From positions 1-64,000 of the forward strand of contig CAZBHH010000009.1 of the NCBI GenBank assembly GCA_964492065.1: 64,000 nucleotides of DNA, given 5' to 3'. Numbering within the stretch: position 1 is the first letter of the stretch; every line of letters begins with the position of its first letter. Below, piece after piece: positions 52,451-60,669 of this stretch. The translations under genes and the position numbers were made by a program. Below the pieces are notes generated by a model. The model saw only the letters and a program-made list of their open reading frames with translations, ran no database searches and had not been told where the DNA came from. Source of the stretch: JADKAC01 sp964492065 (GTDB taxonomy: Bacteria > Bacteroidota > Bacteroidia > Chitinophagales > BACL12).

Positions 52451-52458
52451 TATTTTTG
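52451..52458 (+). promoter_or_regulatory. -7 promoter element for the FkbM methyltransferase
   Basis: TATTTTTG, an exact match. It lies inside the longest possible reading frame but upstream of the ATG at 52497, which supports that ATG as the real start. Confidence 0.45.
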
Positions 52459-52496
52459 AATCAAAATTAAAAAACAGTCCGGCCATCCGGCATGCA

Positions 52497-53231
52497 ATGA
52501 AGAAGTTCACCTATCAAATATTCGGCTTTGAAAAATATTTATTCATTCTGAGTTCACTTTACTTTATCAGTTACCGCTTAGGTGTTTTAAAAACCAAAAG
52601 AGAATACGCATATCATTATTATTTAAAAAACATTATTCATGCAGGCGATACCGTAATTGATATTGGTGCTAACCTGGGATATTATTCTGTATTATTTGCC
52701 CAATGGACCGGAGTTGCAGGCCGGGTGTATTGTGTTGAACCCGTACCGCAGATTGCAAAAGTCCTGGTGAGAAATACCGCCCGGTATCCGAATGTCAAAA
52801 TATATTTCTGTGCACTCGGGGAAGAAAATAAAAATATTACCATGATAAATAACAGCCTGGAAAAATTCGGTTATATCACATCCGGGCGAAATTCGGTTTA
52901 TACATCCGGAAGCGACGCAGGCGATAAGGCAATGACGTTTAAAGCCACCATGAAGCGGGGCAGTGAGCTCTTTGGCAAATTGGAGAAGATTGATTTTATC
53001 AAATGCGATGTGGAAGGATACGAATTGTTCATCCTTGAAGACATGAAAGAATTAATCCGTAAGCATAAGCCGGCCATCCTGCTGGAAACCGATGGTGCAA
53101 ACCGGGCAAAAGCAATACGCTTATTAGAGTCGCTCAATTACCAGGGCTGGACATTAATCAATAACCAACTGGAACTCATCGATAATTCTCGCAGCGAATC
53201 AGCCGATATACTTTTTTTGAAAAAAGAATAG
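52497..53231 (+). CDS. FkbM family methyltransferase
   Basis: 244 aa from the ATG at 52497. The frame is open up to 52419, but a promoter box lies between. It is an SAM-dependent O-methyltransferase-like protein: motif I is VIDIGANLGYYSVLFAQ (near 54-70), followed by VYCVEPVPQIAKVL, and the FkbM signature FIKCDVEGYELFILEDM is near 165-181. FkbM-type enzymes methylate sugars or small metabolites, often in envelope glycan clusters, but none is nearby. The hydrophobic N-terminal segment (about 15-30) may tether it to the membrane. Confidence 0.87.
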   Translation: MKKFTYQIFGFEKYLFILSSLYFISYRLGVLKTKREYAYHYYLKNIIHAGDTVIDIGANLGYYSVLFAQWTGVAGRVYCVEPVPQIAKVLVRNTARYPNVKIYFCALGEENKNITMINNSLEKFGYITSGRNSVYTSGSDAGDKAMTFKATMKRGSELFGKLEKIDFIKCDVEGYELFILEDMKELIRKHKPAILLETDGANRAKAIRLLESLNYQGWTLINNQLELIDNSRSESADILFLKKE

Positions 53232-53332
53232 CGCAACCCGTTTTCACCGTTTTTTCGGTTCCGCAATTTTAACCGGTGTTGTTGGCGGAAGTGTCTCTTC
53301 AATTGCCATACGACATTCCCGGGCAAACCATT

Positions 53333-53340
53333 TACTTTTG
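53333..53340 (+). promoter_or_regulatory. -7 promoter element for the Nif3-like gene
   Basis: TACTTTTG, an exact match, 32 bp before the ATG at 53373. Confidence 0.5.
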
Positions 53341-53372
53341 CAATATCCGGAATATGTCTTAAATACACTATT

Positions 53373-54467
53373 ATGTTATTGCGAGAAATCATTGAGCACC
53401 TGGAGAGCATAGCGCCAAAATCACTGCAGGAGCCGTATGATAATACCGGCCTGTTGGTAGGCCACTCCGAAATGGAAATCACATCGGCAATTATTGCTCT
53501 CGACGTTACAGAAGCCGTGATGCACGAAGCGATCAGCAACGGGAGCAATTTAATCATCGCCCACCACCCGCTTATTTTCGGCGGGATAAAGAAGATAACC
53601 GGCGCAAACTACGTGGAGCGCATTTTAATCCAGGCGATACGACATAATATCGCGGTGTATGCAATTCATACCAATCTGGACAATATCGCATCGGGAGTCA
53701 ATGCCGCATTTGCCGAAGCAATCGGCCTGCAAGACCTGCACATATTAAGACCGGCCACCGGGCAGTTGTTCAAACTGGTGACATTTGCCCCGGTTGCCGA
53801 TGCCGCCGGGGTGCGACAGGCCCTGTTTAACGCCGGTGCCGGCCATATCGGCAATTACGATGCGTGCAGTTTCAATTCGGAAGGTACCGGGACATTCCGG
53901 GGCAATGCGGAATCCAATCCGGCTGTGGGAGAAAAAGGCAGTATGCACACAGAGCCCGAATTGCGCATCGAGGTGATTTTCCCAAAATGGAGGGAAGCGC
54001 AAATAATCGGCGCAATGAAAGAAGCCCATCCCTACGAAGAAGTAGCCTACGATATAATTCCGCTGGCGAATACCCATCCGCAGACAGGTGCGGGAATGAT
54101 CGGCAGCTTTGCCCATCCGAAGGACGAGACGTATTTCCTCGAAATGGTGAAACGCAAAATGAAAACCCGGTGTATCCGCCACAGCCCCCTGTTGCAAAAA
54201 CCCATACAGAAAGTGGCCATCTGTGGCGGCGCCGGCAGTTTCCTGTTGCCCGACGCCATCCGGGCGGGTGCCGACGCTTTCATCAGCGCCGATTTTAAAT
54301 ACCACCAATTCTTCGATGCCGACCGCAAAATCCTGATCGCCGATATCGGCCACTACGAGAGCGAACAATTTACATCGCCCCTGCTCTTCGCCATTTTGAA
54401 GAAAAAATTCCCTAACTTTGCCCTTCATTTTTCGAGTATAAATACCAATCCGGTTAATTATTTTTAA
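53373..54467 (+). CDS. Nif3-like dinuclear metal centre protein (YbgI/DUF34)
   Basis: 364 aa, the long form with an inserted PII/CutA-like domain (about 130-235). Metal ligands are visible: IIAHHPLIFGG (two His), AIHTNLDN (Asp), and the C-terminal DIGHYESEQ (His and Glu). The family forms a toroidal hexamer and has been linked to cyclohydrolase-like or RNA-quality roles, without a settled function. It lies 2 bp upstream of the zinc-ribbon gene at 54470, a pairing conserved across many bacteria. Confidence 0.92.
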   Translation: MLLREIIEHLESIAPKSLQEPYDNTGLLVGHSEMEITSAIIALDVTEAVMHEAISNGSNLIIAHHPLIFGGIKKITGANYVERILIQAIRHNIAVYAIHTNLDNIASGVNAAFAEAIGLQDLHILRPATGQLFKLVTFAPVADAAGVRQALFNAGAGHIGNYDACSFNSEGTGTFRGNAESNPAVGEKGSMHTEPELRIEVIFPKWREAQIIGAMKEAHPYEEVAYDIIPLANTHPQTGAGMIGSFAHPKDETYFLEMVKRKMKTRCIRHSPLLQKPIQKVAICGGAGSFLLPDAIRAGADAFISADFKYHQFFDADRKILIADIGHYESEQFTSPLLFAILKKKFPNFALHFSSINTNPVNYF

Positions 54468-54469
54468 TT

Positions 54470-55210
54470 ATGGCAGTAACAGAACTCACCGTTAAAGAAA
54501 GCCTACAGGCGCTGAATAAATTACAGAAAATCCACTCCAAAATTGATGAAATAAACGTACTGAAAGGCGAACTCCCGATGGAAGTCAGCGACCTGGATGA
54601 TGAAATAACCGGCTTACAGACCCGGTTGAAAAACCTGGATTCGGAAGTCAATACCATTGAAGCGGAGATCGCCGAGCGAAAAAATACGATCAACCAGGCG
54701 AAAGAGCTGATAAAGAAATACGAAAAACAGCAGGCCAACGTAAAAAACAGCCGCGAATACGACGCCCTTACCAAAGAGGTGGAAATGAACAAGCTGGACA
54801 TCGAACTGAATGAAAAGAAGATTAAGGAAGCTACCATTGCCAGGGAGATGAAAATCCAGATTCAGGAACAGTCGAAAGAGGAAGTGGCGCAAAAGGAAAT
54901 CGAGCTGAACAAGAAAAAGGACGAATTGGAGCACATCATCGCCGATACGGAAAAAGAAGAAGAGGAACTGCAGAAAAAAGTGGCAAAGGCAGAAAAGAAT
55001 CTCGATCCGCACATCCTGTCAGCTTATTACCGCATACGCAACAACTTCCGCAACGGCCTTGCAGTAGTGAATGTAGAGCGGAATTCCTGCGGCGGTTGTT
55101 TCGCTGTGGTGCCACCACAGGTGCAATCTGAAATCAAACAGGCAAAGAAAATTATCATCTGCGAACACTGCGGTCGCATTCTCATCGATGACGCCTCCTT
55201 AGAAGGATAA
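54470..55210 (+). CDS. C4-type zinc-ribbon coiled-coil protein (DUF164)
   Basis: 246 aa. A long coiled coil (about 15-180, Lys/Glu-rich heptads) ends in a zinc ribbon with CGGC (near 206-209) and CEHCGR (near 231-236). This is the DUF164/CT398-like family, which often stands next to Nif3/YbgI. The role may involve nucleic-acid or flagellar/secretion-related partners. The 2-bp distance to Nif3 indicates one operon. Confidence 0.92.
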   Translation: MAVTELTVKESLQALNKLQKIHSKIDEINVLKGELPMEVSDLDDEITGLQTRLKNLDSEVNTIEAEIAERKNTINQAKELIKKYEKQQANVKNSREYDALTKEVEMNKLDIELNEKKIKEATIAREMKIQIQEQSKEEVAQKEIELNKKKDELEHIIADTEKEEEELQKKVAKAEKNLDPHILSAYYRIRNNFRNGLAVVNVERNSCGGCFAVVPPQVQSEIKQAKKIIICEHCGRILIDDASLEG

Positions 55211-55275
55211 TCTCCGGTGTGCATCCGTTGCCGACCTCTCTGCATCTAATCCATAAATGTGAATCCGTGAAGGCT

Positions 55276-56754
55276 ATGCACAAGGTAAAGGTATTGGCTG
55301 CCATTCTGCTGTTGCAGGCTACGATAACCCGATCCCAGACTTTTGATTTTAATGCCAATTGCACGGCAGCACATCAATACATCGAATCACTGCAGTTTGG
55401 CGAAGCAAAAAAAATATTAGCCCGCGAAAAGTCAGAACATCCCGAAAACCTAATTCCGTATTTCCTGGAGAATACCATTGACTTCATTTCGATTTACATC
55501 AGCGAAGAAGAATCCACGTTTAACACCTTGTCGAAAAACAAGGATATCCGCCTCAACAAAATAAAAACCGGCGATAAGAACTCGCCCTACTATCTGTACT
55601 GCCAGGCGGAAATACTCATTCAATGGGCGTTTGCGAGGCTGAAATTCGAGGAATACGTCACGGCGTTTAACGAAGTGCGCAAAGCGTTTCTCATGCTGGA
55701 AGAAAACGACCGCAAGTTCCCGTTTTTTATTGCCAACAAAAAGAGCCTTGGATTATTACATGCCATTGTCGGCGCCATACCGGATTCGTATAAATGGGGT
55801 GTAAATATTCTGGGCATGGACGGTACGATCGACCAGGGGATGTTTGAATTAGCCACAGTAATCAATTACTCGAAGACCAATACCTTTATTTTCGCCCAGG
55901 AAGCGTATTTGTACTATGCATTCCTGGCGCTTTACCTTCAGAATGACGATACAAAAGCCTGGAATATGGTGAAGGATCTTGAAACAAAAAACAATCTGCT
56001 CAACACGTTTTGTGTGGCGAGTATCGGTATGCGCATCGGGAAAAACAACGAAGCCATTGAGGTGCTGAATAACCGGCCAAAGGGCAGCGGATATTTTCCA
56101 TATCCCTATCTCGATTACCTGCAGGGCTTAGCCTATCTGCGCAAACTGGATCCGCAGGCCAGCGTATATTTCCATTCTTTTCTCAATGCGTTTAACGGGA
56201 AAAATTACATTAAGGAAACGTATCAAAAACTCGCCTGGAATGCCTTGTTGCAGGGTGACAACGCCAAATACAAAGAGTATATGCAACTGTGTATTTCCAA
56301 AGGCGATGCTATTATCGACGACGACAAGCAGGCATTGATGGAGGCAAAGAGCGGATATGTTCCCAACGTACGGCTATTGCGCTCGCGGTTGTTATTCGAC
56401 GGAGGATATTACAAGGAAGCATTAAAGAACCTGGAAGGATATTCGACGGATAACTTTTCGGAGCCGCGGGAAAAAGCGGAATTCACCTACCGTGCCGGAA
56501 GAATTTACCACGCCAGCGGCAATCCCTCCCAGGCAAAGGGCTTTTATCTTTCCACCATTAAATACGGCGAAAAACTTCCGCAGTACTTTGCAGCCAGCGC
56601 CGCATTAAAACTCGGTGAGATCTACGAACAGGAAGGAGATTATGCCAAGGCAAAACTGTATTTCGATAAGTGTATTGCCATGCCCAATGCAGAATACAAG
56701 ACCGGCCTCGACAGCCAGGCAAAAGCGGGGTTGAACCGCATCAAAGGCAAGTGA
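55276..56754 (+). CDS. Secreted/periplasmic TPR protein, Iml2/DUF3808-like
   Basis: 492 aa from the ATG at 55276, where the signal peptide starts (MHKVKVLAAILLLQATITRSQ). A frame upstream to 55219 is open but unrelated. The body is all-helical with TPR-like pairs. The segment LLHAIVGAIPDSYKWGVNI then LGMDGTIDQG resembles the glycine-rich loop of Iml2/DUF3808 TPR proteins. The C-terminal 100 residues hold clear TPRs (FTYRAGRIYHASGNPSQAKGF, LGEIYEQEGDYAKAKLYF). It may be a scaffold in the periplasm. It follows the zinc-ribbon gene by 65 bp and converges with the T9SS gene with no gap. Confidence 0.78.
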   Translation: MHKVKVLAAILLLQATITRSQTFDFNANCTAAHQYIESLQFGEAKKILAREKSEHPENLIPYFLENTIDFISIYISEEESTFNTLSKNKDIRLNKIKTGDKNSPYYLYCQAEILIQWAFARLKFEEYVTAFNEVRKAFLMLEENDRKFPFFIANKKSLGLLHAIVGAIPDSYKWGVNILGMDGTIDQGMFELATVINYSKTNTFIFAQEAYLYYAFLALYLQNDDTKAWNMVKDLETKNNLLNTFCVASIGMRIGKNNEAIEVLNNRPKGSGYFPYPYLDYLQGLAYLRKLDPQASVYFHSFLNAFNGKNYIKETYQKLAWNALLQGDNAKYKEYMQLCISKGDAIIDDDKQALMEAKSGYVPNVRLLRSRLLFDGGYYKEALKNLEGYSTDNFSEPREKAEFTYRAGRIYHASGNPSQAKGFYLSTIKYGEKLPQYFAASAALKLGEIYEQEGDYAKAKLYFDKCIAMPNAEYKTGLDSQAKAGLNRIKGK

Positions 56755-58239
56755 TTAATTCTTAATAAATGTTCCGGCGCAGGTAATTGATTCACCGGTA
56801 ATGCGCAACAGGTAAATCCCATTGGACAATCCTGAAATTTCCACCTGCATTTCCGGCGATGACTGCATCATCTGCCTGATCACTGCATTGCCCTGCACAT
56901 CGGTAACGACAACCGATACCAGGCCGCTGATTCCCGGAATTCGACAACGCAATATATCTGTCGCCGGATTGGGGTATAAATGGATTTCAGTACCAATCGC
57001 AACATCGTGTATTTCCACTACACCCAATGCTTCGAAGTCAAACGGTTCGCCCCACACTTCCAACCCTTTTTGAAACCACACCAGGTCGGTGGTAATATAA
57101 TTCATAATATCCGTAGAATCTCTATAATGCATTATGCCGATACCGTCGCCGAACTTCCATTCCGGCAAATAGTTATTTTCTGCATTATCCAGGCAATGCG
57201 CCACTGCATCGTAATCAAACCAGTCGTACACTTCCTTATAAGCTCGTCCCCAATACAGAGTATCCGTTTTAAAAAAATTGGAATAACCGTAATTACTTCC
57301 CTGCAACAGGGACAACTCCATGGGTTCGAGAAAGCCGTAATCGGCATAGCGATAGGAAACCGTAACGGTATCAATAGTCCGTATGGTGTCCGCCGTATCG
57401 AAACCGCTATTCGTACTTTCCCATGCCGCATGAAACATGGTATATTGAACGGAATCGGCATATTGTATTTTATCTAAAACAAAAAACTTTTCTTTTTTCA
57501 GGCTGTATAACGGATCAATGCTTCCACTTAACTTCTCGGTGAGATAATGAAATTCATTGCCCGGTTCGAAATCGAATACACGGGCAGCATGCAGATCGAC
57601 AATGGCATTATCGGGATTGTCAATTCCCTTTAAAAGAATCATATTTGTATCATAGGGAAAATTGTAAAAATCTTTAAACGCCACTAAACCGTACTCTTTT
57701 GAAATCTCTATTCTCGCATCGTTCATTATGGAGTCCGGCTGAATAATATACGCATCGTCGTACACGTTGAGGGTCAGGCGATACACAGAGTCAAAGGTTG
57801 CCGGCAACACCGTGAAATACATTTTGGGAGCCACTGTTGCCCGGATGTGTTTTCCGTCGGGATATTCGTAGAGTCGCCAGAAATATCCCACCGGGCGATT
57901 CAACTTTATAATAATACTATCTCCGTATTTATTGAAAAACACACGTGTTTGCTCTGCATCGTTCATCTGTATCATTTTCGGACCGACCGGCGGCGTAACA
58001 GCATCGACGGGCAGACATTCAGCCATAGTTGCAGTATCGATATACCGATTAAAATAAAATGCGGAATCCGCTCCTTCCTGCGCCGTCGAATCCACACGGA
58101 TAAAAAAGTAATCCGTACTGTCAATCCCGTAGGTGCGGATGCGGCCGGGATCGAATAACCGGTATTGCTGCCCACAGGCGCCTGCATTTTCCAAAAGCAG
58201 AACACTGATCAGAATAACTGAAAAAAAAGTAATGCGCAT
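56755..58239 (-). CDS. Secreted protein with T9SS type A sorting domain
   Basis: 494 aa. The signal peptide (about 1-24) ends near ACGQQ. The main body (25-410) has no motif I can name; it is Asp/Tyr-rich and beta-rich, typical of extracellular proteins of this phylum. The last 80 residues are a type A sorting domain (EIHLYPNPATDILRCRI, VVVTDVQGNAVI, LSNGIYLLRITG, GTFIKN). It is exported across the outer membrane by T9SS. Its stop codon directly abuts that of the TPR protein on the other strand. Confidence 0.88.
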   Translation of the reverse strand: MRITFFSVILISVLLLENAGACGQQYRLFDPGRIRTYGIDSTDYFFIRVDSTAQEGADSAFYFNRYIDTATMAECLPVDAVTPPVGPKMIQMNDAEQTRVFFNKYGDSIIIKLNRPVGYFWRLYEYPDGKHIRATVAPKMYFTVLPATFDSVYRLTLNVYDDAYIIQPDSIMNDARIEISKEYGLVAFKDFYNFPYDTNMILLKGIDNPDNAIVDLHAARVFDFEPGNEFHYLTEKLSGSIDPLYSLKKEKFFVLDKIQYADSVQYTMFHAAWESTNSGFDTADTIRTIDTVTVSYRYADYGFLEPMELSLLQGSNYGYSNFFKTDTLYWGRAYKEVYDWFDYDAVAHCLDNAENNYLPEWKFGDGIGIMHYRDSTDIMNYITTDLVWFQKGLEVWGEPFDFEALGVVEIHDVAIGTEIHLYPNPATDILRCRIPGISGLVSVVVTDVQGNAVIRQMMQSSPEMQVEISGLSNGIYLLRITGESITCAGTFIKN

Positions 58240-58285
58240 AACACCTGATTCAATTACCGGGTCTTAAAATTAGATATTCATAATT

Positions 58286-58293
58286 TACTTTTG
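58286..58293 (+). promoter_or_regulatory. -7 promoter element for murB
   Basis: TACTTTTG, an exact match, 25 bp upstream of the TTG start. Confidence 0.5.
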
Positions 58294-58318
58294 TAATTGA
58301 CAAGTAAACATTATCGCA

Positions 58319-59332
58319 TTGCAAATTTTCAATAACAAATCCCTTAGGGAATACAACACATTCGGGATAGAGGCAAAGGCACAACAATTTGTAGAAATAC
58401 GGGAAGATGCCGACTTAGCGCATTTGCCCGATTTGGTGGCGCAACAAAAAAGCGTTCTCGTTCTCGGCGGAGGCAGCAATATATTATTCACACGGGATTT
58501 CGACGGATTGATATTAAAAAACAACCTGAAGGGCATCACCGCAGTGCAGGAAGATTCCGAATCTGTTTTTATAAGCGCAATGGCCGGCGAGTCCTGGCAT
58601 GGATTAGTGATGCACTGTGTCGAAAGAGCGCTGGGCGGCATTGAGAACCTGTCGCTCATTCCGGGTTGTGTAGGAGCGGCGCCCATTCAGAATATCGGCG
58701 CTTACGGGGTGGAGCTGAAGGATGTCTTTGTCGAATTGCAGGCGATGGAATTGCTGACCGGTAAACGTATAACCGTGGATAAGGCAACTTGTAAATTCGG
58801 ATATCGCAACAGCATATTTAAACAGGAGTGGAAGGGAAAATACATCATCCTTTCCGTTACGTTGCAATTGCAAAAACACCCGGTACTCCATACGGGTTAC
58901 GGCGCAATTCAACATACGCTGAAACAACATAACATTGCACATCCGACGGTGAAGGATATTTCAGACGCTGTGATCGCCATCCGCCGCAGCAAACTTCCCA
59001 ACCCCGCCGAAATTGGCAATGCGGGCAGTTTTTTTAAAAATCCCGAAGTGCCGAAACCCACTTATGAAAATCTGCAGGTACAATACCCCGGTATTCCGGG
59101 CTATACCACTGCGGCAGACACCGTAAAAATTCCCGCCGGGTGGTTAATAGAACAATGCGGCTATAAAGGGAAGCGCATCGGCAACACGGGCGCATATAAA
59201 GACCAGGCCTTGGTATTGGTCAACTACGGCAATGCGACGGGAAGCGAAATATTAAGGCTCGCCCATCAAATTCAACAATCGGTATTTGAAACATTCGGCG
59301 TTACCATTGAACCTGAAGTGAATATTATTTAG
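58319..59332 (+). CDS. murB: UDP-N-acetylenolpyruvoylglucosamine reductase
   Basis: 337 aa, type I MurB length. It reduces enolpyruvyl-UDP-GlcNAc to UDP-MurNAc with FAD and NADPH. FAD-binding LGGGSNILFTRDFDG and GCVGAAPIQNIGAYGVE are seen. Catalytic Ser is in GNAGSFFKNP, the substrate Tyr/Arg in KFGYRNSIFK and the terminal Glu in TIEPEVN. The start is TTG at 58319; LREYNTFGIEAKA is the usual beginning and no upstream ATG is in frame. The SDR gene is convergent, 18 bp away. Confidence 0.95.
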   Translation: MQIFNNKSLREYNTFGIEAKAQQFVEIREDADLAHLPDLVAQQKSVLVLGGGSNILFTRDFDGLILKNNLKGITAVQEDSESVFISAMAGESWHGLVMHCVERALGGIENLSLIPGCVGAAPIQNIGAYGVELKDVFVELQAMELLTGKRITVDKATCKFGYRNSIFKQEWKGKYIILSVTLQLQKHPVLHTGYGAIQHTLKQHNIAHPTVKDISDAVIAIRRSKLPNPAEIGNAGSFFKNPEVPKPTYENLQVQYPGIPGYTTAADTVKIPAGWLIEQCGYKGKRIGNTGAYKDQALVLVNYGNATGSEILRLAHQIQQSVFETFGVTIEPEVNII

Positions 59333-59350
59333 GAATTGCAATTGCTGCAA

Positions 59351-60220
59351 TCAATGGTATTTCTTTCGCATCAACTCCATCATATCCCATAATTTATCGG
59401 GAACTTTTTCGAGCATATTAAATTCTCCAGCGCCCTTCAACCATTCGCCGCCATCGATGACGATAACTTCGCCGTTGACGAATGCGCTGTAATCGGAGAC
59501 TAAATAGGCGGCCAGATTAGCCAGCTCCTGGTGGTCGCCCACCCTGCCTACCGGTATTTTCTTTGCCATATCGAATTCCTCTTCCAGCCCCGGCGGAATG
59601 AGCCTGCTCCACGCTCCCTCTGTCGGGAAGGGCCCCGGCGCAATTGCATTTAAACGGATGCCGTATTTAGCCCACTCGACTGCCAGCGACCGGGTCATCG
59701 ACAGTACGCCGGCTTTGGCAATAGCACTCGGCACCACATACCCCGATCCGGTAAATGCATACGTAGTCACTATGCTCATAACCGTTCCTTTCCGCTTTTC
59801 GGCAATCCAGTATTTTCCCAATGCGAGTGTACAGTTGTAACTGCCCTTTAAAACGATGTCCACTACGGTATCGAATGCACGGGACGACAATCGCTCTGTC
59901 GGCGAAATAAAATTGCCCGCCGCATTATTCACCAATGCATCCACTTTCCCGAAATGTGTTACCGATTGTTGTAACATTGCTTCCACCGCTTCGTAGCTGC
60001 GCACATCGCATTGCAGTGCAATAATATTGCCGCCGGTTTCTTTAGTCATTGCTTCCGCCGCTTGCTGCAACACTTCCAGCTTCCTGCTGGTAATAACTAC
60101 ATTGGCGCCCAACTTCAAAAAATACGTTGACATGGATTTGCCCAATCCAGTACCCCCGCCGGTAACAATTACCGTCTTGTCTTTCAGTGCGCCTTCACGC
60201 AGCATCGGCTCCTTATACAT
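59351..60220 (-). CDS. SDR oxidoreductase, 2,4-dienoyl-CoA reductase-like
   Basis: 289 aa. The Rossmann motif is VTGGGTGLGKSMS (about 20-32), with NNAAGNFISPTERLS near 98-112. The catalytic region YVVPSAIAKAGV lacks the Tyr of classical SDRs but keeps the Lys. This is the pattern of the DECR1/peroxisomal-type dienoyl-CoA reductase group. It would use NADPH to reduce 2,4-dienoyl-CoA in beta-oxidation of unsaturated fatty acids. It is divergent from the acyl-CoA thioesterase gene, with a 44-bp intergenic region that must hold both promoters. Confidence 0.87.
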   Translation of the reverse strand: MYKEPMLREGALKDKTVIVTGGGTGLGKSMSTYFLKLGANVVITSRKLEVLQQAAEAMTKETGGNIIALQCDVRSYEAVEAMLQQSVTHFGKVDALVNNAAGNFISPTERLSSRAFDTVVDIVLKGSYNCTLALGKYWIAEKRKGTVMSIVTTYAFTGSGYVVPSAIAKAGVLSMTRSLAVEWAKYGIRLNAIAPGPFPTEGAWSRLIPPGLEEEFDMAKKIPVGRVGDHQELANLAAYLVSDYSAFVNGEVIVIDGGEWLKGAGEFNMLEKVPDKLWDMMELMRKKYH

Positions 60221-60264
60221 ATCTTAGTATTTTTATCACTTATTCCCGAGTAAATCTAAGTAAA

Positions 60265-60669
60265 ATGACCGGCAAAAGAAACGATATTGAAATCAAGGTG
60301 CGGGGATATCACCTGGACGTGTTCCTGCATGTAAACAATGCCCGTTATCTGGAATTTTTAGAAGAAGCCCGCTGGGCGTATTTTGAACCTATACTGCAGG
60401 ATACCTTTCTGGAAACGCACCACCTGGCATTTGTCGTTGTCAATATAAATATCAGCTACAAACATCCCGCCTGTCTGAATGATACGTTAATCATTCATAC
60501 GACGATAAAGGAAACCGGCAATCGCAAAGTGATACTCAACCAGACCATCAAAGACAAGAAAAGCGGCAAACTGGTTGCCGAAGCAGATGTAACATTTGTA
60601 TTTATAGATACAACGACGGGCAAATCCGTCGAATTGAATGCATCGCTGCTATCCGCCCTGCAGTTATGA
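60265..60669 (+). CDS. Acyl-CoA thioesterase, hotdog fold (YbgC/FadM-like)
   Basis: 134 aa from the ATG at 60265 (MTGKRNDIEIK); the longer frame from 60187 overlaps the SDR gene and is rejected. It is a 4-hydroxybenzoyl-CoA-thioesterase-type hotdog: V.GYHLDVFLHVNNARYLEFLEEARWAYF includes the catalytic Asp region, and KHPACLNDTLIIHT and ATFVFID-like strands follow. It cleaves acyl-CoA, which fits the adjacent dienoyl-CoA reductase gene in fatty-acid breakdown. It overlaps the convergent AbgT gene by 6 bp at the 3' end. Confidence 0.9.
   Translation: MTGKRNDIEIKVRGYHLDVFLHVNNARYLEFLEEARWAYFEPILQDTFLETHHLAFVVVNINISYKHPACLNDTLIIHTTIKETGNRKVILNQTIKDKKSGKLVAEADVTFVFIDTTTGKSVELNASLLSALQL

Noticed and set aside
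53745..54428. 227-aa frame antisense to the Nif3-like gene
   Set aside because: It overlaps a conserved gene with intact metal motifs; no homology signs.
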